Below are positions 29,537 to 38,800 of a stretch of 64,000 nt of DNA, in pieces. Source of the stretch: Bacteroidales bacterium (GTDB lineage: Bacteria > Bacteroidota > Bacteroidia > Bacteroidales > JAADJA01); the NCBI GenBank assembly GCA_021740645.1, contig JAIOZL010000010.1, positions 46,569 to 110,568 on the forward strand, in the 5' to 3' direction. Position 1 is the first letter of the stretch. Each line of letters starts with the position of its first letter. A model generated the notes under the pieces. The model had not been told where the DNA came from. It saw nothing but the letters and a program-made list of their open reading frames with translations, and ran no database searches. A program made the translations under genes and the position numbers.

Positions 29537-29618
29537 ATATTTTATTGCTTTTTTCTAAATTATTTTACATAAACTCTCTAAGCGTTAAAATATTAAATGG
29601 AATGTGAATCTTTTGGGT

Positions 29619-31058
29619 CTACTTTTTTATAAATTTTTTATGAAATGATTTTTGCCCTTCTGTATATCCCTCAATAAAATAAACACCCGGGCTTAACGAG
29701 GAAACATCTATAGTTGATGAATTACTGCCAACTATCTTTTCATGGATTTCTACATTTCCTAAAGTAGTATAAATAACATAGGTATTCAAATTATTCGATG
29801 AATTCAATTTTAAAAAATCGTTTACCGGGTTTGGATATATTATAACTTCATTATTATACCACTCAGGAATTTGACTTCCTAAATAAAGAGGTATTATAAA
29901 GTCAATGCAATCTCCGCTATTTTGGTCATAATCTTTCCCTTCTCCTAAAGTCCAGTCGCCGCCATTAAAAACACAATTAATAGCTTCTAAAATAAGCCCG
30001 GGAGTAATACCATAATATTCCACCGGGATAAAAACCAGCGACCATGTTGAATCACCATTATAAATTAATGAAGGTGACTGACCGTTGACCCCTAACCCAT
30101 CGAAAGGAACCACATTATTCCAGGTAGTGCCCCCAATGGTGACACCAGAATGAAACTTTACTGAATCGGCGCTTAGAAGCGCTCCATCAGGACAAGAAAG
30201 CCGGGTATCAAGAGTCAGGGTAATTTCATCATATGCAGATGGTTCAGGTGGATCAATAGTGATTGCAAAGGGAAAATAAGAAACAGTATCATTTACAGTA
30301 AATCCATTCACTAATACTATTGTATCATCTATTAAATTTTCCACATATAGATTCCAATTCCCTATAATTGCATCTCCCGGAACAGAAATTTGAGCAGACA
30401 ATAAGGTATCATTTGGAGCAAATAATGAAGTAAAAGAAATTGTATTCCCATCCTTAGCAATCCATGCATTATTCGTAGCATCCTGAAAATGGGTATTTAG
30501 GCCAAATATCTGGACGTTAACGGATTCTCCAATATCGCAATTATCCGGTACAATTGAATGAAGAAATGGATCTGCCGGTGGACTGCCGGGATCAATGGGA
30601 ATAAAAAAATCAATACAATTGGTCGTACCAGGTTCAAAATCCCTACCATCCTGATTCCATCCCGTTCCATTATTAAAAACGGCACATATTTGAGTCACTA
30701 CTACTCCCGGTGCGAATCCGTAAAAATCATAAGGCACAAAAGTTATGGAATATGTTCCATCCGGATTAAAACTTAAAATGGGGGATTGCCCATTGGCCCC
30801 GGTACCATTAAATTCGATTACATTTTGCCATGGATTACCATTGACTGTAATACCTGAATGCATTGCCACATATGCATTCCCGGTGAGGGATCCGGACTGA
30901 AAACAAGCTTCTAGCGGATCGAAAGTTAATGTAATCTCATCATAAACAGTAGCATTTTCAGGCTCTATTGTTATGGCTGCAGGCATCTGAGCCAAGGCAG
31001 CCCCGGTCAATAACAGTCCAATGATCAGCAAATTGACAATAAGTAGTGATTTTTTCAT
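29619..31058 (-). CDS. T9SS-exported protein with two copies of an amylase-associated domain
   Basis: The 479-residue protein has signal peptide MKKSLLIVNLLIIGLLLTGA. Domain A at about residues 28-155 (AITIEPENATVYDEITLTFD, AYVAMHSGITVNGNPWQNVI) recurs at about residues 265-390 (AITIDPPEPSAYDEITLTLD, VKFHSGVTIGGTTWNNVVPF). Between them is an IPT/Ig-like domain, and at the end a T9SS sorting domain (IYPNPVNDFLKLNS, SLSPGVYFIEGY). It is the third gene of the pgmB-amylase operon, 15 bp after the amylase gene. A role in binding starch at the cell surface is inferred from that context. No catalytic residues were recognised. Confidence 0.7.
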   Translation of the reverse strand: MKKSLLIVNLLIIGLLLTGAALAQMPAAITIEPENATVYDEITLTFDPLEACFQSGSLTGNAYVAMHSGITVNGNPWQNVIEFNGTGANGQSPILSFNPDGTYSITFVPYDFYGFAPGVVVTQICAVFNNGTGWNQDGRDFEPGTTNCIDFFIPIDPGSPPADPFLHSIVPDNCDIGESVNVQIFGLNTHFQDATNNAWIAKDGNTISFTSLFAPNDTLLSAQISVPGDAIIGNWNLYVENLIDDTIVLVNGFTVNDTVSYFPFAITIDPPEPSAYDEITLTLDTRLSCPDGALLSADSVKFHSGVTIGGTTWNNVVPFDGLGVNGQSPSLIYNGDSTWSLVFIPVEYYGITPGLILEAINCVFNGGDWTLGEGKDYDQNSGDCIDFIIPLYLGSQIPEWYNNEVIIYPNPVNDFLKLNSSNNLNTYVIYTTLGNVEIHEKIVGSNSSTIDVSSLSPGVYFIEGYTEGQKSFHKKFIKK

Positions 31059-31073
31059 GACCCATTTATTTTT

Positions 31074-32492
31074 CTAGTTTCTAATAAAAATATTGTATCC
31101 CCATGCGGGTAGCTCTAAACCAATTTTCCCGGTAAATGTAATTTCTTTATTTGAAAAATAATCTTCGTATTTACCAAGGTAATCCTCTCCCTCAATATTC
31201 ATAAATACTTTCTTTCCGGTTAAATTTACCACAGTTAATACCTGTCCGCTTCCCTCTCCTCTGATAAAGGCAAAAACTTTGTCTTCAGCTGATGTTGCCA
31301 ATACCTTAATATCAGCCCCATATAAACCATTCCATAAGTTTGGGTTGGTGGTTTTAAGATTAGTCAGGTTGGTATAGAACTTAATTAAAGGGGAGTCGTA
31401 ATCCCAAACGATCTGATCTTTTTCAAAAAACTCAAGCCGCTTATCGAGGCCTACCTCCTGTCCACTATAAATAAGGGGCATCCCCGGCAAGGTATATGTC
31501 AATACAGCAAAAGCGTTACTTGCTGCACCCATCCTTTCCCTAACTGTACCATTCCATGAGTTTTCGTCGTGGTTGGTAATAAATGTCATTCGGTATGCTT
31601 TATGCGGAAAAACAGTATCTGTCTTTTCGAAATATTCAGGTAAACTACTCGCATCTTCTTTGCCTTTAGCAATTTCATTAAAAATATGATGCAACTCCCA
31701 GGCATATGACATATCAAATGAATTGTCATGATGTTTAACTTCTTCGGCTTCGGCAAGCATGAACACCGGTTTTATCTGATCCAGCTCATATCTGGCTTTC
31801 TCCCAGAATTCGACAGGAACCATGCTGGCTACATCACATCGATAACCATCAATATCTGTTTCTGTAACCCAGAATTTTAATGCATCTATCATTTCATCCC
31901 ATAAGGCCTTATCATCATAGTTGAGGTCAGCCACATCGGTCCAGTCAAATGGGGCGATCATTTTTCCTGTAGAATCTTTCGAATACCATTCAGGGTGATC
32001 AATAATCCAATGATTATCCCAAGCTGTGTGGTTGGCCACCCAGTCAAGGATAACCTTAAAACCCATTTCATGAGCAATAGTTACCAATGCCTTAAAATCT
32101 TCCATAGTTCCAAACTCCGGGTTGACCGCTTTATAATCTTTCACTGCATAATAGCTGCCAAGTGTCCCTTTCCTGTTTTTTTCACCTACCGGAAAGATGG
32201 GCATCAACCACAGGATCTTCACACCCATATTATTTAACCTGGGCAGGTGAGCTTCAAAGGCTTTAAAAGTACCCTCAGGAGTGTATTGCCTGATGTTTAC
32301 TTCGTAAATATTCGCATTTTTACTCCATTCTGGCGGGTTTGCAATATAAGAGGGTTCTTCACCTAATGATTCTTTACTTTCCTGAATAGCCTGGTTGCAG
32401 GAGTTCAATAAAAATAAAAATGTGACGGGTAAGCCGATGATCAGCATTAGATAATAAGGATTCAAAACGGTGGATTTTAATGTTTTCTTCAT
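31074..32492 (-). CDS. Lipoprotein alpha-amylase, GH13
   Basis: The 472-residue protein carries a lipobox ending at C32 (LFLLNSC), so it is probably lipid-anchored. The GH13 barrel has all four regions: DWVANHT (I), nucleophile Asp in DGYRCDVAS (II), acid/base Glu in FMLAEAEEV (III) and TNHDENS (IV). It hydrolyses alpha-1,4-glucans; exact specificity (amylase, neopullulanase or cyclomaltodextrinase) is not decided. It sits in an operon between pgmB (6 bp) and the two-repeat T9SS protein (15 bp). Confidence 0.85.
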   Translation of the reverse strand: MKKTLKSTVLNPYYLMLIIGLPVTFLFLLNSCNQAIQESKESLGEEPSYIANPPEWSKNANIYEVNIRQYTPEGTFKAFEAHLPRLNNMGVKILWLMPIFPVGEKNRKGTLGSYYAVKDYKAVNPEFGTMEDFKALVTIAHEMGFKVILDWVANHTAWDNHWIIDHPEWYSKDSTGKMIAPFDWTDVADLNYDDKALWDEMIDALKFWVTETDIDGYRCDVASMVPVEFWEKARYELDQIKPVFMLAEAEEVKHHDNSFDMSYAWELHHIFNEIAKGKEDASSLPEYFEKTDTVFPHKAYRMTFITNHDENSWNGTVRERMGAASNAFAVLTYTLPGMPLIYSGQEVGLDKRLEFFEKDQIVWDYDSPLIKFYTNLTNLKTTNPNLWNGLYGADIKVLATSAEDKVFAFIRGEGSGQVLTVVNLTGKKVFMNIEGEDYLGKYEDYFSNKEITFTGKIGLELPAWGYNIFIRN

Positions 32493-32498
32493 ATTTAA

Positions 32499-33167
32499 CT
32501 AATTTGAATTCAAAATTACTAGATTTTTAAGTTCATAAATACCCAGGTTCTTAAAATCAGAAATTACCATATCTACTTTAAGTAATTCTTCCCTCCTATG
32601 GGTAGTAGTAATTGCGATTGTTTTCATGCCAGCATTTTGCGCTGCAGCTATACCACTTAAAGAGTCTTCAATAACGATACATCGCTGATATTCAAAACCT
32701 AACTTATCAGCAGCTTTGAAAAAAATTTCAGGATTGGGTTTACCATTTATTATATCAGATGCATTTAAAATGTGCTGGAAGAATTTTTTAGTTCCAGTAT
32801 AACTTAATACAAAATTAACATTAACAGGTGGCGAGGAAGTGGCAAGAGCAATGGGAATTTTATTTTTTGAAAGTAATTTTAATAATTCTACAACACCCTC
32901 TACAGGTCTGATAAATGGCCGGTATAAAGTCCGATAGATTTTTTCTTTTTGCTGTTCAAATTTTGAAATTTCATTTGACGTAAGTTTGCGTCCAAAAAAT
33001 ACTTCAAGATGATCCTTGTTTGTCCCTCCGAAAATACCTGATCTGAATACTTTATCAAAGGGAATTTCGTGTATTTTACAAAACTGTTTCCAGGCTTCAT
33101 TGTGAAAATTATAATTATCCACTATTACTCCATCCATATCGAAAATTACAGCAAATTGATTCATCAT
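32499..33167 (-). CDS. pgmB: HAD-family beta-phosphoglucomutase-like hydrolase
   Basis: The 222-residue HAD protein has motif I FDMDGVIVDNYNFHNEAW with the two catalytic Asp, motif II ATSSPPVN, and motif III/IV GKPNPEIFFKAADKLGFE plus IEDSLSGIAAAQNAGM. This matches beta-phosphoglucomutases, which convert beta-glucose 1-phosphate to glucose 6-phosphate in maltose use. The operon with amylase supports this role, but a broader sugar-phosphatase is possible. It is first in its operon and divergent from the next gene. Confidence 0.75.
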   Translation of the reverse strand: MMNQFAVIFDMDGVIVDNYNFHNEAWKQFCKIHEIPFDKVFRSGIFGGTNKDHLEVFFGRKLTSNEISKFEQQKEKIYRTLYRPFIRPVEGVVELLKLLSKNKIPIALATSSPPVNVNFVLSYTGTKKFFQHILNASDIINGKPNPEIFFKAADKLGFEYQRCIVIEDSLSGIAAAQNAGMKTIAITTTHRREELLKVDMVISDFKNLGIYELKNLVILNSN

Positions 33168-33183
33168 TGTAAACTTTATCTTA

Positions 33184-33191
33184 CAAATTTA
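33184..33191 (-). promoter_or_regulatory. Possible -7 element of the pgmB-amylase operon
   Basis: The minus strand reads TAAATTTG (TAnnTTTG) 16 bp before the pgmB ATG. No TTG is seen at the usual -33 distance. Confidence 0.35.
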
Positions 33192-33200
33192 AATATTCTA

Positions 33201-33208
33201 TACATTTG
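33201..33208 (+). promoter_or_regulatory. Possible -7 element for the membrane protein gene at 33227
   Basis: TACATTTG matches TAnnTTTG, 18 bp before the ATG. There is no clear -33 TTG. Confidence 0.4.
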
Positions 33209-33226
33209 CCATAAGGATTTTTTTGG

Positions 33227-33829
33227 ATGAAGCGCTATATTTTAGAAACAGTTGTTTTTTTTTGCGGGGGGGTGGTTATGGCCTATGAAATTATTGGTGC
33301 CAGAATGTTAGGTCCCTTTGTGGGTACATCCATTACCGTATGGACAAGCATAATCGGAGTGATACTGCTAAGCTTAAGTGCTGGCTATTATTTGGGGGGG
33401 AAGCTTGCTGACAAATATCCCGATCATTCAACTTTATCCCTGATCATTTTTTCATCTGGGATAATAATAGTACTGGCTACTTTAACAAGAAAACTAATTA
33501 TTCAGGGAATATTAAATACCACTTCAAATTTGGAAATGGCTTCCCTCCTTTCATCTTTAATACTCTTTTCAATTCCCGCCATATTACTGGGAATGGTATC
33601 TCCTTATGCCGCAAAGTTAAAGATTGAAGATATAAATAAATCAGGGGCAACTGCAGGATACCTTTACGCACTATCGACTATCGGAAGCATTACGGGTACA
33701 TTTATGGCCGGGTTTGTATTAATTCCTACTTTTGCCATATCAACTAATTTATATTTGATCGCGCTTATATTGTTTTTATGTTCAGGTTTACTTTTGCTTA
33801 CCCGACGTTTTACTACAAAAAAGATTTAG
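33227..33829 (+). CDS. Polytopic membrane protein resembling the membrane half of spermidine-synthase fusions
   Basis: The 200-residue protein has about six hydrophobic segments. Its motifs GGVVMAYEIIGARMLGPFVG, SLSAGYYLGGKLADKYP and MVSPYAAKL match the membrane domain that in many bacteria is fused to an aminopropyltransferase (spermidine synthase-like) domain. That catalytic domain is absent; the frame stops after 200 residues with a basic RRFTTKKI end. The next gene is a glutamine-amidotransferase-like lipoprotein of the PuuD group, so a polyamine connection is possible, but substrate is unknown. A partner synthase elsewhere in the genome is plausible. Confidence 0.6.
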   Translation: MKRYILETVVFFCGGVVMAYEIIGARMLGPFVGTSITVWTSIIGVILLSLSAGYYLGGKLADKYPDHSTLSLIIFSSGIIIVLATLTRKLIIQGILNTTSNLEMASLLSSLILFSIPAILLGMVSPYAAKLKIEDINKSGATAGYLYALSTIGSITGTFMAGFVLIPTFAISTNLYLIALILFLCSGLLLLTRRFTTKKI

Positions 33830-33840
33830 AAATATTTAAT

Positions 33841-34641
33841 ATGAAAAAATTACCCATCAGTTTGCTGATTTTTGTTATCCTGTTCCTTACCGTTTTTTAT
33901 TCTTGTCAGAATCCCGTCAGGGAAATAAAACCGGTTCGAATTGCTATCTCAAAAGCCACTCCGGTGGATAAATATCAGCATTATATAAATTGGCTGAAAA
34001 GTGCAGATTCATTGGTTGAAACTGTGGATATGTATAGTCTGGGAATTGATTCTGCATTAATTGTATTAAAAAGCTGTCAGGGACTGCTACTTACAGGTGG
34101 TGAGGATGTTAATCCTGCACTCTACAACCAGGTATTAGACACCTTAAAGTGCGACCTCCCTAATGATTACCGTGACAGCCTTGAAATGGCGTTAATTAAT
34201 GCAGCTGTGGAAGGTCAACTGCCAATTATGGCCATCTGCCGCGGCTTACAAATACTCAATGTTTGCTTTGGTGGAAGTTTAATTTTCGATATCCCCACAG
34301 ATTATGATACTGCCGTTGCACACAGATATCCGGGTTATGTGGCTTCTGAACATACGGTAACAGTTTTACCAGGTACTCTACTGGCAGATATTTCTTTGGT
34401 AAATGAAGGGACTGTTAAAAGTAACCATCACCAGGGTATAGATGATATGGCTGAAACATTAAGTGGTATCGCGTTTTCTGATGATGGATTAATTGAATCT
34501 GTACAACGGGTTAATTATAGAAACAACCCCTTCCTACTTGGGGTTCAGTGGCACCCGGAGAGAATGGACTATGAGAATCCTCTTTCCGGGAAATTAGCTA
34601 AACGTTTTCTTAGTGAAGCAAAAAAGATTAAAATTGAGTAA
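33841..34641 (+). CDS. Lipoprotein class I glutamine amidotransferase (peptidase C26, PuuD-like)
   Basis: The 266-residue protein starts at the ATG giving MKKLPIS, 11 bp after the preceding gene. It has a lipoprotein signal with lipobox VFYSC. The C26 core shows GLLLTGGEDVNPALYNQV, the nucleophile Cys in MAICRGLQILNVCFGGSL and the His-Glu pair in GVQWHPERMDYENP. This matches gamma-glutamyl-gamma-aminobutyrate/peptidase C26 hydrolases. Location as a lipoprotein is unusual, since PuuD is cytosolic in E. coli, so the periplasmic substrate may be a gamma-glutamyl peptide or amine. Activity is inferred from intact motifs. Confidence 0.75.
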   Translation: MKKLPISLLIFVILFLTVFYSCQNPVREIKPVRIAISKATPVDKYQHYINWLKSADSLVETVDMYSLGIDSALIVLKSCQGLLLTGGEDVNPALYNQVLDTLKCDLPNDYRDSLEMALINAAVEGQLPIMAICRGLQILNVCFGGSLIFDIPTDYDTAVAHRYPGYVASEHTVTVLPGTLLADISLVNEGTVKSNHHQGIDDMAETLSGIAFSDDGLIESVQRVNYRNNPFLLGVQWHPERMDYENPLSGKLAKRFLSEAKKIKIE

Positions 34642-34679
34642 TGATTTGAATAAAATAGCATTTGATTTTATTTCTTTAT

Positions 34680-34687
34680 TATTTTTG
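34680..34687 (+). promoter_or_regulatory. Possible -7 element upstream of galactose mutarotase
   Basis: TATTTTTG matches TAnnTTTG, about 52 bp before the ATG at 34739. The nearest TTG is only 15 bp upstream, so the promoter is uncertain. Confidence 0.35.
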
Positions 34688-34738
34688 TTTGATTCCAAAT
34701 GAAAATGAAAGAACAACAAATGAGAGGATAAAATAATA

Positions 34739-35773
34739 ATGGAAGTTAATAAAGAACTATATGGAAACATTGATGAAGAGGATATCTTTCTCTTTACATT
34801 GAAGAATTCATCCGGATTTACAGTGCAAATAACAAATTATGGAGGGATAATTACTTCTATAAAAACACCAGATAAAAATGGCTATATTGATGAAGTTGTT
34901 CTTGGCTATGATAATTTAAAAAGTTACTTGATTGAATCCCCGTATTTTGGCGCCATTGTTGGCCGATTTGTTAACAGGATTGCGAACGGCAGGTTTACCC
35001 TTGATGGCAAAGAATACAGACTTACTACAAATGAATTAAAACATCACCTTCATGGCGGTAAATCAGGTTTTGATAAAAAGGTATGGAAACCTTTAGAATT
35101 TACAAATGATCAGACCGTTGGAATAAAACTTTACTATTTTTCCCCTGACGGGGAAGAAGGGTATCCGGGAAACCTGGATGTAGAGGTTGTTTATTCCATA
35201 ACACCAGATAGTGAATTAATCATTGATTTTAAAGCAACTACCGATAAACCTACTCCCATCAACCTTAGTCAACATAGTTATTTTAACTTATCGGGCACCA
35301 GTGGACGCAATATCCTGGGACATCATCTTATGCTTGATGCAGATAAATATTTGGAGGTCGACGAACTGCATATACCAACTGGTGAAATTAAAAAAGTAAA
35401 CAACACTCAGATGGACTTCAGAAAGTCAATGGAGATCGGTGCAAGAATAGGAATGGTAGGTGGTGGATATGATCATAATTATATTTTGAATAACAAAGGA
35501 AAAATGGCAAAAGTTGCAGAACTTTTTGACCCTTACTCAGGAAGGGTGATGGAAGTGCGCACAACGCAGCCTGGAATTCAGTTTTACTCAGGGAACTTCC
35601 TGGATGGAAGTATTGTTGGTGAGTACGGACTGGTATACCAGCGTCATCATGGCCTTTGCCTTGAGACACAACATTTTCCCGACTCACCCAATCATCCAAA
35701 TTTCCCCGATACTATCCTTCGGCCTGGTGAAAAATACCATCATCAAACCTCGTTCAAATTTGGGATCAAATAG
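34739..35773 (+). CDS. galM: Aldose 1-epimerase (galactose mutarotase)
   Basis: The 344-residue protein has the mutarotase signatures: VGRFVNRIANGRFTLDG near residue 85, the catalytic His in HHLHGGKSGFDKKVW and LSQHSYFNLSG, and the catalytic Glu in GLCLETQHFPDSPNHPNFP at the C-terminus. It interconverts alpha and beta anomers of galactose and other hexoses. It likely works with galactokinase at 42243-43409, with PPK2 and the large T9SS gene between them. Length is normal. Confidence 0.88.
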   Translation: MEVNKELYGNIDEEDIFLFTLKNSSGFTVQITNYGGIITSIKTPDKNGYIDEVVLGYDNLKSYLIESPYFGAIVGRFVNRIANGRFTLDGKEYRLTTNELKHHLHGGKSGFDKKVWKPLEFTNDQTVGIKLYYFSPDGEEGYPGNLDVEVVYSITPDSELIIDFKATTDKPTPINLSQHSYFNLSGTSGRNILGHHLMLDADKYLEVDELHIPTGEIKKVNNTQMDFRKSMEIGARIGMVGGGYDHNYILNNKGKMAKVAELFDPYSGRVMEVRTTQPGIQFYSGNFLDGSIVGEYGLVYQRHHGLCLETQHFPDSPNHPNFPDTILRPGEKYHHQTSFKFGIK

Positions 35774-35803
35774 CTAAACCTATCGTTCATTGTTCCTGTA
35801 AAA

Positions 35804-35828
35804 AAAGGACCACCATCAGCAGTCCTTT
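35804..35828 (-). terminator. Rho-independent terminator after the large T9SS gene
   Basis: AAAGGAC pairs with GTCCTTT (7-bp perfect stem, 11-nt loop). On the minus strand the stem is followed by TTTTTTT-like sequence (TTT run), so it terminates the large gene ending at 35863. It lies between convergent genes, but the plus-strand tail (CTCTTG) is weaker. Confidence 0.7.
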
Positions 35829-35862
35829 CTCTTGTTAATATGTCTTCAATTGAAAGTCCCCC

Positions 35863-38800
35863 CTATTTTATAATCACCTTTTCTATAAAATTAAATTTTT
35901 CCGAATAAACATAAAGGTAATAAAGTCCCCTTGAAAATTCACCCAGGTCAATATTTTCAGAATAATCCTTATGCAGGGAAATAAGATCTGATTTATATAC
36001 TTCTTTCCCATAATTATCAAGCACTTTTAAATTTACCGTGACACTCTCCACTGAATTTATTTTTAGTTCAAATACCCCGTTGCTTGGGTTTGGAAGGATT
36101 GATACAATTAAGTTTTCAGAATATTCATGCATGCCTATTCCCTGATCAACCAGGATGGTTTCCTCTGCAAAGTTCTCACAAAAATTAGGATCGGTATAGG
36201 TATAGGTTATGGTATGTAGCCCTAAACCTGCTACCCCCGGATCAAACCAGCCGTTGCTTACCCCAGTTCCGGAATATTCACCACCCAATGGCATTCCCCC
36301 GGTTAGCTCAAAGGCCGGCCAACTAATATCTACCGGATAAAAAGGCTCGAGAGTAACATTAGGAAGATAACGAATGATGAGCAAAGGATTGGATTCAGGC
36401 CCTTCGCAGCCACTGTTCACACCAATCACTCTTAGATTGCAATTTCCAATATATCCCAGGGTCCAGTTTACAGTGATAGATGTTCCGGTTCCTGATACCG
36501 TTCCTGCAGAAGAGGGATCTAATATCCAATTATATGAATTTGCTCCTGAAGCCCCACTTGTGCTATATGTGGAGGAGGGGAAATTCGCGCATAAAAACGA
36601 GATTCCAATGGGTGTGCCAGGCATTCCGGGCAATTGATGAACAACTACAGTAACGCTGTCGTACATCGACACAAAACCATCATTGATTTCAAGCATATAA
36701 TTTGTCGTTTCATCAGGATAAACAATCGGGTTCGGTTCAGATGATGTAAAACCCGGAGGATCTGAAGTCCATAGATAGGAGTAATTCCCGGAACCGCCTG
36801 AAGCTGTACCATTCAGCTGTGAACTATCGCCTTCACAAATCTCATCAGGTGTAGCGCTGGCAATAACTACAAGGCTATTATCCCATTCCACAAAAATATC
36901 ATCAATATAAATATCCCATTGACCTGGTATACTGAATCCATGCCAGCCAAGGTAATAAATTCCACTTGTAGCAGGACTAAATGACGTGCTCGCCTCCTGG
37001 TAAACATAGTTGTATGCGAACATTGAATCCACAAAAATGGGGTTGCTTGTCATAGCACTTGAATTTGGGGCATCCCCATACTTTACTTCCAGGTTTTCAT
37101 AATAGTTGATAGAATTAGTGGTGTATTGAAAAACAACATTATAAGTTTGGCCGCCCAAAAGGTCAAGTGGAGGAGAGAAAAACCAATCATTCATAGGATT
37201 ATTATAGGTATAACTAATAGCCAGGTGGTTAAATCCGGAGTTGGCACTAGTGTTGGAAGTCTTCCATTCAAGGTTATCACCATTGGTATTTTCTACAGTT
37301 ATACAAGGAGGAACCAGCGGTACAAAAACATCTTCAAATCCTTCTTCATAGGGTAAGGAAGCAGCAAAACATAATGTTTTAAAAGAATATGGGCCAACCC
37401 AGTAACTAAGGTCACCTCCCCCACAATCTGCCTGAACATAAAAATCATAATAGGTCCCATCCATCAGACCATCGAGTAAAAAAGGATTGGATCCGGCAGT
37501 TACAGAAGGCACCCCAATAGGTGTAAACCCTGATTCACCATATTCAATATTCCACTGCGAGGCTGAACCATTTTCTGTCCATCCCAGCATTGCCGAGGTT
37601 TGCGTAAAACCAGAAGCTGTGAGGTCAGAAGGTTTTGGACAGGTAGGTGGATGATCAATAGTTATATCATCTATATAAATATCCTGATAAAAGTCGTTGT
37701 AAATACCCTTCAGAGCTATAAACTCATCAGTACCAGTATAGTTTGTAAAAAACACCTCATACTCCTGGTAAGAATTTGTAAGGCTAATCGTTGTAATTTC
37801 GTTATAAGTTGAAATATTAAATGGGTCGGAAATGGTTCCTATAGAAAGCATTGGGGCATAACCAAAAGCAAAAAAGTTAAGGTATTTGCCGCTCGCACCA
37901 TCGGCATCAGAAATAGGAGGTGAAATCAAAATCAAATCTGCATTTGCATCATAACTATTTGATAAGGCAACACATACAGGATTACTATAAAAATTATATC
38001 CTATGGTATATACGTCTGCATTGACATTGCCTGATTCAGCTATTTTCATCCAGCAGTTTGGAAGCTGGGGGACAACGGCATTGTCGAAATCTTCGTATAT
38101 AGGAACATCGGCTGCTTCGCATAAAGTGGTAAACGACTCTGAAACTGACCACCAGCTAACATCTCCACCCCCACAATCAGCCTGAACATAAAAATCATAA
38201 GCCGTTCCGGGTTCAAGTCCGGTAAGTTCAAATGGATTTGAATATGCCACAGCATTTGGTGCACCGCTGGGAGTAAACCCTGTATATCCATATTCAATGT
38301 TCCATTGAGCCGCATCTCCGTTTTCAACCCAGGTCAAAAAGGCACTTGAGCTGTTTGACGTGAGAAAATCAGGTGATGATGGCATGAGACAACTGGGAGC
38401 CACATCAATAGTAATTTCATCTACATATAAATCATATTGGTTAGCTTCACTGTATCCATGCCAGCCCACATAATATATTCCATCATCCGGTGGGGTAAAA
38501 TAACAGATTCCCTGGTGATAGGTAAAAGCATAGTTTATGGCTTCATCGGTAAAGATAGGGCCATTGGTCATATCCACCGAAGAAGGTGAATCACCCCATT
38601 TAACTTCCAGTTTTTCGATATAGGAAGAACTATTGCTTGTATAGTAAAACTGAACGATATATGCTTCACCACCCACAAGAGTTAATGGTGCAGAGTAAAA
38701 CCAATCATCCATTGCCAGGACACCATTCCAATCAACCCGTATCGCGTTATTGCCTGCATAAGGCTGATTATTGGTGGCATACCAATATTTTATATCCTCA

